28,811 nt of DNA from CAKRHR01 sp964423195 (lineage in GTDB: Bacteria; Bacillota; Clostridia; Lachnospirales; Lachnospiraceae): contig CAYRDY010000015.1 in NCBI GenBank assembly GCA_964423195.1, positions 1 through 28,811 of the forward strand. Reading direction: 5' to 3'. The position numbers were made by a program, and so were the translations under genes. A model generated the notes under the pieces. It searched no databases, had not been told where the DNA came from, and saw only the letters and a program-made list of their open reading frames with translations. Position 1 is the stretch's first letter. Each line of letters starts with the position of its first letter. Positions 16,832 through 24,579 of the stretch are shown in pieces.

Positions 16832-16851
16832 TGACGCACTTTAGTGCGTCA
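16832..16851 (-). promoter_or_regulatory. Hairpin just before the capA ribosome site
   Basis: A perfect 8-bp stem, TGACGCAC/GTGCGTCA, with loop TTTA lies between the pncB stop (16894) and the capA start (16817). It has no T run on the minus strand, so it is more likely an mRNA structure near the capA ribosome site than a terminator. Confidence 0.5.
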
Positions 16852-16893
16852 TCAAGATAGATTCGGAAGTTCCTTCCAGATTTTCCTCATTTC

Positions 16894-18357
16894 TCAACAC
16901 GATTTGTCCTTAAAGGTATGGACACCGTCGAGCAATTGATTTTTAAGGTCATACAGTGGTTTTGACAGATCCACGTGCACCTCCTGCGGATTGACAAAGC
17001 GTCGGGACTCATCCCAAAGTGTATCCAACTCTTTCGCGCAGTAATCGCGGATCTCCATCACCGATGGCGATTCGTAGACACATTCGCCGTTTACAAAGAC
17101 AGGCACCAGCAGCTCCCTGACCGTGTAGCTGTCGGCCGTGAGATACGTCCGTTTCCATGTCGCGGTCGGGTCGAAAATGATCAGCGGCTCGGAGGCATCA
17201 TAGGTCTCATCCGCCAGCGAGATCAGATCCGCCCTGATCTTCCCTGTATGTTTGTCATAGAGGCGAAATACGGTCTTATTCCCCGGATTCGTCACCTTTT
17301 CCACATTTTCCGACACTTTGATCTTTGGCACAAAATGCCCCTGCTCATCCATGATCGCCGCCAGCTTGTAGACGCCGCCGAATGCCGGGCAGTCCGCCGA
17401 GGTGATCATATTTGTGCCCACGCCCCATGAGGTGATCTTCGCGCCCTGCGCCCGAAGGCTCTCAATGACATATTCGTCGAGATCACTGGAGGCGGAGATG
17501 ATGGCATCCGTATATCCTGCCTCATCCAGCATCACGCGCGCTTCCTTGGACAGATAGGCCAGATCGCCGCTGTCCAGGCGGATGCCGTATTGCTTTAGCT
17601 GTATGCCCTTGGCCTTCATCTCGTCAAACACCTGAATCGCGTGCGGCACGCCGGATTTTAAGGTATCATAGGTGTCCACCAGCAAAATGCAATTCTCCGG
17701 ATAGGCCTGCGCGTAATTGCGGAAGGCCTCAAGCTCCGTCTTGAAACTCATGATCCAGCTGTGGGCGTGGGTACCCTTGACCGGAATGTCAAACATCTTG
17801 CCGGCGAGCACATTGGAGGTGCCGACGCAGCCGCCGATCACAGCCGCCCGCGCGCCGTACACGCCGGCATCCGGACCCTGTGCGCGGCGAAGGCCGAACT
17901 CCATCACGCCGCCGCCCGACGCCCATACCACCCGCGATGCCTTGGTGGCGATCAGGCTCTGATGATTGATGATGTTTAGGATCGCTGTCTCCACGAGCTG
18001 TGCCTCAATGATCGGCGCGACCACCTTGATCAGCGGTTCTTTCGGAAACACGACCGTCCCCTCCGGAATGGCGTAGATATCGCCGCTAAACTTAAAATCA
18101 GCCAGATATTTGAGAAAATCCTCCCTGAACAGGCCGACTGATCGCAGATATTCGATGTCCTCCGCCTCAAATCTCAAATTTTTGATATAATCGATCACCT
18201 GATCAAGCCCGGCCGTCACCGCGTAAGCGCTGCCGCTCGGATTTTTCCGGTAAAAGGCGTCAAAAACCACCCGCTCATTGGCCTCGCGCTCAAAATATCC
18301 CTGCATCATCGTCAGTTCATATAGGTCCGTAAGTAATGTCATATTGTAGCGACTCAT
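16894..18357 (-). CDS. pncB: Nicotinate phosphoribosyltransferase
   Basis: The product is 487 residues, the size of the Firmicute PncB form. It starts MSRYNMTLLTDLYELTMMQGY, the typical N-terminus, and shows EFGLRRAQGPDAGVYGARAAVIGG, KGTHAHSWIMSF (with the His that is phosphorylated in the ATP-dependent cycle) and YGIRLDSGDLAYLSKEAR. It converts nicotinate and PRPP to nicotinate mononucleotide, the salvage entry to NAD. GAGAAGG lies directly before the ATG. A minus-strand TATAAT at 18413-18418 may be its -10, but no good -35 fits. The capA-like gene follows 76 bp later. Confidence 0.96.
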   Translation of the reverse strand: MSRYNMTLLTDLYELTMMQGYFEREANERVVFDAFYRKNPSGSAYAVTAGLDQVIDYIKNLRFEAEDIEYLRSVGLFREDFLKYLADFKFSGDIYAIPEGTVVFPKEPLIKVVAPIIEAQLVETAILNIINHQSLIATKASRVVWASGGGVMEFGLRRAQGPDAGVYGARAAVIGGCVGTSNVLAGKMFDIPVKGTHAHSWIMSFKTELEAFRNYAQAYPENCILLVDTYDTLKSGVPHAIQVFDEMKAKGIQLKQYGIRLDSGDLAYLSKEARVMLDEAGYTDAIISASSDLDEYVIESLRAQGAKITSWGVGTNMITSADCPAFGGVYKLAAIMDEQGHFVPKIKVSENVEKVTNPGNKTVFRLYDKHTGKIRADLISLADETYDASEPLIIFDPTATWKRTYLTADSYTVRELLVPVFVNGECVYESPSVMEIRDYCAKELDTLWDESRRFVNPQEVHVDLSKPLYDLKNQLLDGVHTFKDKSC

Positions 18358-18507
18358 CCTTCTCTACCTCGCATATCTTTTCTATCTGTAACAGTTCAGA
18401 CAAGGCCAAACTATTATACCTATTTTACAACGATACATTCGAAAAAGCAAACCTTTTATTATAAAAGTCGGGGCAAGTCAGGGCATGACTCTATGCATAA
18501 AATAAAC

Positions 18508-18541
18508 TCCCGACCGTCGGATTGAATTCCGATGGCCGGGA
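18508..18541 (-). terminator. Terminator of the DUF5688-like gene; gene-free stretch 18358-18659
   Basis: TCCCG/CGGGA continues past one mismatch into an 8-bp stem closed by a six-base loop. The minus strand then reads GTTTATTTTAT. Apart from this and a possible pncB -10 at 18413-18418, I see nothing in 18358-18659. Confidence 0.75.
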
Positions 18542-18659
18542 ACTTTTGCATTTTGTTCAAATGGAAATTATCGCTTTGTTTGCTCCAGACTTTTCTCGGA
18601 TTGCGAACATTCAATGGTCATTTTCCGACATTCGCTTGCTTTACTTTTTTCACACAACC

Positions 18660-19658
18660 TCACAGTTCGAGCGGTTTCAGTAAATCGCGCTCCGCGTCAT
18701 AGAAATAAACTTTTCTTGTCAATATTTCATTTGGGTCAAACGCATCATTTACCGATTTCAGGGCGTGCAGGATATCCCTGGGTTTCATGCTTCCTTTCAA
18801 ATGAAGCCGCGCCTCATGAATGCTTGTAAAGGAGACATAGTAGCTGCCGCCCATAACCTCCGCGAGTTTCTTTGCAACCCCCGGATAGAACATCGCGATC
18901 GCACCATTCGTATTGGGATATGTCGTGAGTGTCGGGGTGACTGTAGGATTTGCGATATGAAAGTCAGCGCCAAGCGCCATAAAAGCGCCTCTCTCATACG
19001 GAGGATCCACTAACTCTGTATGCTTAAAATATATTCGCGGTGGACGGGTTATGTAAGTATTTAACAATGCCTCGTAGATAGCGGTATCAGCGTCCGTACC
19101 CCACCTTTCAAGAATTTCTCTCGGAACTTTCACTGTGGCAAGCGTATCTTCGCCGGAATATTCGCCGGAAAAACTGATCGCGTAAAGAACCAGCGCTATA
19201 TCGCCAATCCGATGGTAACAGGCTCTCCTAAGTTCATATCTGTTATCACTAAAGTTGATCGGTCTGATGATCAGTTTGCTCTTAACTGACTCGTAAGTGG
19301 CCTCATCCCCAAATAATTCCACGATCGAACATTTGTCACGAAACCTAAGATTTTCATCCACAATGTACCATACTCTGTCCCAGCCATCTTCCTGGAATTC
19401 TTCATAAAGGTATTCTAAAGAGAACCGGCAGATACTCCCAAACGATTTCCCTCCATCCTCGATAACCAGGTAGTCGCCTGCAAGACTGTCGGAGTCTTCC
19501 TTGTCGTAAAGGTGATTGGTATTCTGAATAAATTCGTTATCGTAAAGACTTCCGCTGCCCCGCCAGCCATCCGGATAAAAGCGCAGCTGTTCTTCCGAAA
19601 CATCTGTGTGTGCGCAAAAATTGTTTCGAAAATCTTCTATAAATTCGGTGTATGTCAT
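18660..19658 (-). CDS. DUF5688-like protein of unknown function
   Basis: The product is 332 residues, soluble, acidic, without signal or membrane helix. The C-terminal third resembles DUF5688 proteins of Lachnospiraceae as I remember them: AMFYPGVAKKLAEVMGGSYYVSFTSIHEARLHL, then a final VYFYDAERDLLKPLEL where the family has a VYxYDRExDxL-like end. The assignment is from memory of the family pattern. The coding sequence looks richer in AT than its neighbours, which would fit later acquisition. TAAGGAGG lies before the ATG, and a double promoter precedes it. It stands alone. Function unknown. Confidence 0.65.
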   Translation of the reverse strand: MTYTEFIEDFRNNFCAHTDVSEEQLRFYPDGWRGSGSLYDNEFIQNTNHLYDKEDSDSLAGDYLVIEDGGKSFGSICRFSLEYLYEEFQEDGWDRVWYIVDENLRFRDKCSIVELFGDEATYESVKSKLIIRPINFSDNRYELRRACYHRIGDIALVLYAISFSGEYSGEDTLATVKVPREILERWGTDADTAIYEALLNTYITRPPRIYFKHTELVDPPYERGAFMALGADFHIANPTVTPTLTTYPNTNGAIAMFYPGVAKKLAEVMGGSYYVSFTSIHEARLHLKGSMKPRDILHALKSVNDAFDPNEILTRKVYFYDAERDLLKPLEL

Positions 19659-19704
19659 TTTTTTCCTCCTTAAATATGCTTAGAAAACCCCACATTTTAA
19701 TCAT

Positions 19705-19740
19705 AGTATAACAGTATAACAGAAACGGTCAAAATTGCAA
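19705..19740 (-). promoter_or_regulatory. Twin overlapping promoters, 8 bp apart, for the DUF5688-like gene
   Basis: On the minus strand TTGCAA (19735-19740) with TATACT (19713-19718), and TTGACC (19727-19732) with TATACT (19705-19710), each have a 16-bp spacer. The -10 part is a direct 8-bp duplication (GTTATACT twice). Confidence 0.65.
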
Positions 19741-19787
19741 TAGAAATGTGAGAAAACTGATAAATTTACCAGATAAAAAAAGATGTA

Positions 19788-19816
19788 TTGACAAGCGTTT
19801 TTTTCTGCGTTATAGT
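19788..19816 (+). promoter_or_regulatory. Strong promoter of the exporter operon
   Basis: TTGACA (19788-19793) and TATAGT (19811-19816) have 17 bp between them. Transcription would start near 19823, giving a leader of about 375 nt before the first transporter gene. Confidence 0.88.
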
Positions 19817-19916
19817 ATAAGGCGGTGCCGCGATAAAGGTGCGCAATCATTCATCCAGAACAGTGTTTTGCGCCGACAGTGCGCAAATCCATCAAAAAAA
19901 GAAAGGAGGCAGGACG

Positions 19917-19997
19917 ATGTTCTATAAAGTTGATTTCATAAAAATGAATAATCTAAGGCCGACAGCCTGCCTCGTTATCTGTGCCATGTGCAGATAA
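19917..19997 (+). CDS. 26-residue leader peptide
   Basis: ATG at 19917, TAA at 19995-19997; AAAGGAGG lies 7 nt upstream, one of the best ribosome sites of the window. The peptide begins MFYKVDFIKMNNLRP and ends TACLVICAMCR, with three Cys in the last nine residues. It lies between a strong promoter and two terminator hairpins in front of an ABC exporter, so its translation rather than its product is probably what matters. Alternatives are a stalling peptide with a specific C-terminal sequence, or a small secreted or toxic peptide exported by the transporter; no processing gene is near. I do not recognise it as a known family. Confidence 0.75.
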   Translation: MFYKVDFIKMNNLRPTACLVICAMCR

Positions 19998-20003
19998 CTT
20001 TTT
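19974..20003 (+). terminator. First attenuator hairpin, overlapping the end of the leader ORF
   Basis: GTTATCTG (19974-19981) pairs perfectly with CAGATAAC (19991-19998), followed by five T. The last seven codons and the stop of the leader ORF lie inside the hairpin, so a ribosome there would melt it. Confidence 0.7.
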
Positions 20004-20029
20004 GGTGCCGTCATTTAAGATGTCATCAT

Positions 20030-20057
20030 ACCGCAGTCTGTCCGACTGCGGTTTTTT
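20030..20057 (+). terminator. Second attenuator terminator
   Basis: ACCGCAGTC (20030-20038) pairs perfectly with GACTGCGGT (20044-20052) around a five-base loop, followed by a T run. It lies about 140 bp before the first transporter gene and after no complete gene except the leader ORF. Confidence 0.92.
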
Positions 20058-20196
20058 TATTTTGCAAATAAAAGCCCGGACAATCGGCTTCTACCCTTGG
20101 CGACACACCGCGCAAACATTTTTATCCATGACTGCGCGCCGCGCAGTCGCCGCCGAGATTGAGCCGTATGTCAAAGGGCAGGGAATGGGGATTATT

Positions 20197-22026
20197 ATGA
20201 AGAGCTTACTCAAATACATGGCCAGGTACTGGTATCTTTATCTGATTGCCATTGTCTGTATGGTCATTGCCATTCTGATGGATGTGAGCGTACCGACAGT
20301 CATAGAAAAAATCATCGACGACGTGATCGTCGGCGGTCAGCATGCCATTCTGATGACACTGCTGGTCATCTTGCTCCTGCTCGGCGCGGGGCGTGGAATT
20401 TTCGAATACATCTATCAGTTCCTCGCGGACAGCATCGGCTCCAAAATTTCACAGAATATACGCAGCAAACTGTTTGCGCATATCGAGGGCATGTCCATGA
20501 ACTTTTTCAGGGAGAATAATACCGGCGAACTGATGGCGCGCATCAAGGAAGATGTCGAGCGCATCTGGGACGCGGTCGGTACCATCGGCCTGCTGTGCGT
20601 CGAGGCGCTGATTCATACCTGCATCGTCATTTTCTGTATGCTGAGAATCAGCCCGCTGCTGACGCTGATACCGGTGTGCATCATGCCGATCGTCGGCTAT
20701 ATCGCCGTGCGCCTGGAAAAAGACCTTGATAAGGTTTACGATGAGATCAGTGAGCAGAACGCCCAGCTCAACACCGTGGCGCAGGAAAATCTGACCGGCG
20801 TGCGCACGGTCAAGGCCTTCTCGCGCGAGGACTTTGAGATTGAAAAATTTAAAAAACATAACCGCAAATACTATAAACTCAACATGGACCTCGCAAAGAC
20901 GATGGCCAAACATGACCCGAATATCTCTTTTTTGACCAGAACCATGCTGATCCTCTCCATGGCCATCGGCGGCGTATTTGTCATGGGCGGGCGCATCAGC
21001 TTAGGCCAGCTCGGCGCGTTTATCGAATATGCCAACAACATCGTGTGGCCGATGGAAATCCTCGGCTGGGTGACAAACGCGATGGCCGCCGCGCTCGCGT
21101 CCAACAAAAAAATCAACAAGATCATGGATGCCAAGCCTGAGATCGTCTCGCCCGAAAATCCTGTTCACCTGAGCAGCGTGAAGGGTGATCTGGAGTTCTC
21201 CCACGTCGGACTGACACTCGACGGGACGCGGATCCTCTCCGATCTCAATTTCAAACTGGAGACTGGGAAAACCCTGGGCATCATGGGCATGACAGGCTCC
21301 GGAAAATCCTCGATCGTCAACCTGGTCGAGCGCTTCTATGATGTCAGCGAGGGCGTGATCCTGCTCGACGGCGTGGACATCCGAAAACTGAGCCTGCAGC
21401 AGCTGCGCGGCAGTGTTTCCGTGGTTATGCAGGACGTCTTCCTGTTCTCCGATACCGTCAGTGAAAATGTCCGCATCGGCAGCCGCGACCGGCTGAAAAC
21501 CGCCGATATCAAGGAGGCGGCCATCGCGGCCTCAGCCCACGAATTTGTCTCTGATCTGCCGGAGGGCTATGATACGGTGATCGGCGAGCGCGGCGTGGGC
21601 CTCTCCGGCGGTCAGAAACAGCGCATCAGCATCGCCCGCGCCCTGGCGCGCAAGGCACCGCTGCTGATTCTCGATGATCCCACCTCGGCGCTCGACATGG
21701 AGACCGAGCATGAACTGCAACAGCAGTTAAAGGACCTCGGCGGCACCAAAATCATTATCGCCCACCGCATCTCCGCTGTGCGCCATGCCGACGAGATCAT
21801 TATTCTGCAGGACGGACGCATCGCCGAGCGCGGCACACATGAGAGCCTGCTCAGGCAAAAGGGGCTCTACTACGACACATATGTCGCGCAATATGAGGAA
21901 CCGGATGCGGAAGAAATGCAGACCGCCAGTCCCGGCATGGTGACGGCGACACACACAGATCCGAAAATAACAAGCGATGCTGCCAAATCATGCGGCACCG
22001 CAGAGGGGGTGTCCGTATGTCCGTAA
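20197..22026 (+). CDS. ABC exporter half-transporter, subunit 1 (degenerate ATPase site)
   Basis: The product is 609 residues: an exporter-type membrane domain of six helices (about 1-320) fused to a nucleotide-binding domain. Walker A GMTGSGKSS is near residue 363, signature LSGGQKQ at 469, Walker B LLILDDPTSALD with D494 in place of the catalytic Glu, and H-loop IIIAHRIS. The Glu-to-Asp change marks the non-catalytic half of heterodimeric exporters such as BmrC or TM287. The likely role is multidrug or lipid/peptide export. The ATG at 20197 has GGGG at 6 nt; ATG 20185 is possible. In-frame sequence further upstream runs through the terminator and is not coding. It overlaps subunit 2 by 10 nt. 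Confidence 0.93.
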   Translation: MKSLLKYMARYWYLYLIAIVCMVIAILMDVSVPTVIEKIIDDVIVGGQHAILMTLLVILLLLGAGRGIFEYIYQFLADSIGSKISQNIRSKLFAHIEGMSMNFFRENNTGELMARIKEDVERIWDAVGTIGLLCVEALIHTCIVIFCMLRISPLLTLIPVCIMPIVGYIAVRLEKDLDKVYDEISEQNAQLNTVAQENLTGVRTVKAFSREDFEIEKFKKHNRKYYKLNMDLAKTMAKHDPNISFLTRTMLILSMAIGGVFVMGGRISLGQLGAFIEYANNIVWPMEILGWVTNAMAAALASNKKINKIMDAKPEIVSPENPVHLSSVKGDLEFSHVGLTLDGTRILSDLNFKLETGKTLGIMGMTGSGKSSIVNLVERFYDVSEGVILLDGVDIRKLSLQQLRGSVSVVMQDVFLFSDTVSENVRIGSRDRLKTADIKEAAIAASAHEFVSDLPEGYDTVIGERGVGLSGGQKQRISIARALARKAPLLILDDPTSALDMETEHELQQQLKDLGGTKIIIAHRISAVRHADEIIILQDGRIAERGTHESLLRQKGLYYDTYVAQYEEPDAEEMQTASPGMVTATHTDPKITSDAAKSCGTAEGVSVCP

Positions 22027-23795
22027 ATTCTTACAGGCAGGACGAAATCCAGCGTGAAGTGCCAAAGCATGTGACACTCCTACGCCTCTACAAATATTTA
22101 TTAAAATATAAAAAACCGATTGCCGGCGTACTCGCCATCATGGCCGTGACCGTCGTCATTGCCCTGCTCAACCCGCTGATCATCGAGCGCGCCGTCAACG
22201 TCCATGTCACCAACCACGACGCCACTGGCCTGTTGAAGCTGACCGTCTTCGCCGTCATCATCAATGTGATCTGGCTGATCGGCGTCAAGGCGCGCATGAT
22301 CATCATGGCCAAGATATCCAATAATATTGTTCTCGATATCCGCGATGAGCTGTACGTCCACATTCAGACGCTTGGACTGCGCTTTTTTGACAGCCGGCCT
22401 ACCGGAAAGGTTCTGGCGCGCGTCATCGGTGACGTCAACCAGCTCAAGGAAATGCTGTCCGACAGCGTGACCACCCTGATTCCGGACGCTGTGGTCGTCA
22501 TCTCCATTATCGTGATCATGGTCATCAAAAATCCCTGGCTGGCGCTCTCGGCGCTCGCGACACTGCCGATCCTGGGATTTGGCATGTATGTGATCATGAT
22601 CCGCGGCCACAAGCGCTGGCAGGTCTTCCGCCAGAAGACCTCCAATATCAACGCCTATGTACACGAGAACTTCTCAGGCATCCGTGTCATTCAGAGCTTT
22701 TGCGCGGAAGCGGAATCCGATGCGACTTTTGAGAACATCCTGTCCGAACAGGTCAGCTCCTTTATACGCGCCGTGCGCCTGTCCGACACTTTCGGCCCGC
22801 TCATCGATATCACATGGGGGCTGGGCAGCTTTCTGCTCTACTATATCGGCATCCGGATCCTCGGCCTCGGCAGCGCCAATGTCGGCACTTTCCTGGCATT
22901 CGGGACCTACCTGAGCATGTTCTGGAGCCCGATACGCAACCTCGCCAGCCTCTACAATAAGATTGTCAACAATATTTCCGGCGCCGAGCGCATCTTTGAC
23001 ATCCTGGACACCGAGCCCGAACTGAAAGACAAGCCGGACGCCTGCGAGCTTCCGCCGATCAAGGGGCGCGTCACCTTTGACCATGTGACCTTTGCCTATC
23101 CCGACGAGCCGGACCGCAACGTCATCGAGGACATCAGCTTTGACATCCAGCCGGGCGAGACGATTGCCCTCGTGGGGCCGACCGGCGCCGGCAAGACGAC
23201 GATCACCATGCTGATCAGCCGTTTTTATGACGCGACATCCGGACAGATCCGCGTCGACGGACAGCCGGTCACGGACGTGACCATCCGCAGCCTCCGCAGC
23301 CAGATGGGCATCATGACACAAGAAAATTTCCTGTTTTCGGGAACAGTCAGGGAAAATATCCGCTATGGCAATCTAAACGCCACCGAGGAGGAGATCATCG
23401 CGGCCGCCAAGGCAGTGGGCGCCCATGAATTTATCATGAAGCTGGAAAAGGGCTACGACACGGAACTCTCCGGCAACAGCAGCCTCTCCGTCGGCCAGCG
23501 CCAGCTGCTGGCTTTTGCCAGGACACTGGTCAGCAAACCGCGGATTTTGATTCTGGACGAGGCGACCTCAAGCATCGACACCCACACGGAATTGCTGGTG
23601 CAGAAAGGTATCGCGGCCCTGCTCGCGGACCGCACGTCATTTGTCGTCGCGCACCGGCTGTCCACGATCAAAAAGTCGAACCGGATTTTCGTCGTCGACG
23701 ACAAGCGCATCCTTGAGGAGGGCACCCACGAGGAACTCCTGAAAAAGAAAGGGCACTATTACCGGCTCTATCAGGCGCAGTTTAAAAATCTGTAG
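22017..23795 (+). CDS. ABC exporter half-transporter, subunit 2 (catalytic)
   Basis: The product is 592 residues with the same layout: membrane domain to about residue 330, then the ATPase. Walker A GPTGAGKT is at 387-394, the signature reads LSVGQRQ (residue 490, with Val for the first Gly), Walker B ILILDEATSSID has the catalytic E515, and the H-loop is VVAHRLST. A normal Walker B here, paired with the normal LSGGQ of subunit 1, gives one good ATP site; this subunit's altered signature and subunit 1's Asp make the degenerate site. That is the BmrCD/LmrCD/TM287-288 pattern. The start ATG lies inside the end of subunit 1 with AGAGGGGG upstream. Confidence 0.94.
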   Translation: MSVNSYRQDEIQREVPKHVTLLRLYKYLLKYKKPIAGVLAIMAVTVVIALLNPLIIERAVNVHVTNHDATGLLKLTVFAVIINVIWLIGVKARMIIMAKISNNIVLDIRDELYVHIQTLGLRFFDSRPTGKVLARVIGDVNQLKEMLSDSVTTLIPDAVVVISIIVIMVIKNPWLALSALATLPILGFGMYVIMIRGHKRWQVFRQKTSNINAYVHENFSGIRVIQSFCAEAESDATFENILSEQVSSFIRAVRLSDTFGPLIDITWGLGSFLLYYIGIRILGLGSANVGTFLAFGTYLSMFWSPIRNLASLYNKIVNNISGAERIFDILDTEPELKDKPDACELPPIKGRVTFDHVTFAYPDEPDRNVIEDISFDIQPGETIALVGPTGAGKTTITMLISRFYDATSGQIRVDGQPVTDVTIRSLRSQMGIMTQENFLFSGTVRENIRYGNLNATEEEIIAAAKAVGAHEFIMKLEKGYDTELSGNSSLSVGQRQLLAFARTLVSKPRILILDEATSSIDTHTELLVQKGIAALLADRTSFVVAHRLSTIKKSNRIFVVDDKRILEEGTHEELLKKKGHYYRLYQAQFKNL

Positions 23796-23817
23796 GTGCG
23801 TCAGGAAAGAGGAAATG

Positions 23818-24390
23818 ATGGAGAAAAAACGCTGTAATTTTAGCCTCGGCTCAAGACAATCCCACATCTCAGAGAAATCGCTGCTGTACCACGATACCCG
23901 CTGGTGCAAGCCTGAGCACCGGGATCAGGAGCTGTTTGCGATGCTCGTCCTGGAGGGAATGCAGGCCGGTCTGAGCTGGGATACGATTCTCAATAAGGAG
24001 GACAATTTCAGAAAAGCATTTGACGGATTTGACCCGAAGATCGTGGCCGATTACGACGAACAGAAACTTGAGGCACTGATGCGGGATGCGGGCATCATCC
24101 GCAACCACGGCAAGCTGAACGCCGCCGTGACAAACGCGCGGGCATTCCTAAAGGTGCAGGAAGAATTTGGCAGTTTCGACGCGTATATCTGGCATTTCAC
24201 CGATGGCAAGGTCATCGACCATCACCTGAGGGACGCAAGAGAGATGCCCGCGAAAGACGACCTCTCCGAACAGATCAGCGGCGACTTGAAAAAACGCGGT
24301 TTCAAGTTCGTCGGCCCCACGATCATATACTCCTACCTTCAGGCCATCGGGGTCATCAATGACCACTGCGAATACTGCGATTACAGATGA
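23818..24390 (+). CDS. tag: DNA-3-methyladenine glycosylase I (Tag family)
   Basis: The product is 190 residues. The Tag core is clear: LFAMLVLEGMQAGLSWDTIL with the conserved Glu and Trp that hold the base, then GIIRNHGKLNAAVTNA and GFKFVGPTIIYSYLQAIGVINDH. Zinc ligands can be traced: Cys in KKRCNF and a His near residue 20, and the final DHCEYC with His and Cys four residues apart. The N-terminal stretch departs from the family, with RWC where EWG is usual and without the normal PLYxxYH spacing. The enzyme removes 3-methyladenine from alkylated DNA. It starts 22 bp after the exporter, probably in the same mRNA; AGAGG is 5 nt before the ATG. Confidence 0.9.
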   Translation: MEKKRCNFSLGSRQSHISEKSLLYHDTRWCKPEHRDQELFAMLVLEGMQAGLSWDTILNKEDNFRKAFDGFDPKIVADYDEQKLEALMRDAGIIRNHGKLNAAVTNARAFLKVQEEFGSFDAYIWHFTDGKVIDHHLRDAREMPAKDDLSEQISGDLKKRGFKFVGPTIIYSYLQAIGVINDHCEYCDYR

Positions 24391-24403
24391 CCAAAAAATA
24401 ACA

Positions 24404-24434
24404 CAGCCCGCATTTATTGATTAGATGCGGGCTG
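24404..24434. terminator. Hairpin between tag and the rpsF operon
   Basis: CAGCCCGCAT/ATGCGGGCTG forms a 10-bp stem. The minus strand continues TGTTATTTTTT, a good tail for the rpsF-ssb-rpsR mRNA; the plus strand has only a weak tail (CATTTT) for tag. Confidence 0.78.
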
Positions 24435-24444
24435 ACTCATTTTC

Positions 24445-24579
24445 GCGATTCAGTGTCACAGCTCGGACTTGTCTAAATCACAGCTATTTGCAGTCCAATG
24501 TCAGAGCGCGAATTTGTCTGAGCTGCAGCTTTTTGCGATTCAATGTCACGGCGCGAATCTGTCTGAGCTGCGACTATTC
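24445..24579 (-). repeat. Three 45-bp repeats starting at the rpsR stop codon
   Basis: Units 24445-24489, 24490-24534 and 24535-24579 are each exactly 45 bp and clearly related. Read on the minus strand, the first carries the last codon and TAG of rpsR, the second has AAG at that place and the third again TAG, all in the rpsR frame. Confidence 0.9.

Larger units (their letters stand above)
19823..20057 (+). promoter_or_regulatory. Attenuator leader of the exporter operon
   Basis: In order: GCGCAA at 19841-19846 and at 19881-19886 can each pair with the central TTGCGC (19868-19873), so two structures compete. The leader-ORF ribosome site, within GAGGCAGG (19906-19913), is perfectly complementary to CCTGCCTC (19966-19973) inside the ORF. 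A hairpin (19974-19998) with five T overlaps the last codons and stop of the ORF. A second, perfect terminator ends at 20057. A ribosome translating or stalled on the ORF would decide which of these form. The inducer is unknown; by analogy with bmrB of B. subtilis, ribosome-targeting antibiotics are the first candidates. Confidence 0.75.

Noticed and set aside
19917..19997. Leader ORF as a precursor of a modified or signalling peptide exported by the ABC pair
   Set aside because: No radical SAM, lanthionine, AgrB or peptidase gene is near, the exporter lacks a C39 peptidase domain, and the overlap with hairpins is explained by attenuation. Kept only as an alternative.
19981..20196. In-frame extension of the first exporter subunit by 72 codons
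   Set aside because: It would run through the intrinsic terminator at 20030-20057, has no ribosome site, and the family N-terminus starts at 20197.
24445..24579. CRISPR array
   Set aside because: The repeats are contiguous and diverged, with no unique spacers and no cas genes. The same holds for the 17-bp and 69-bp arrays.
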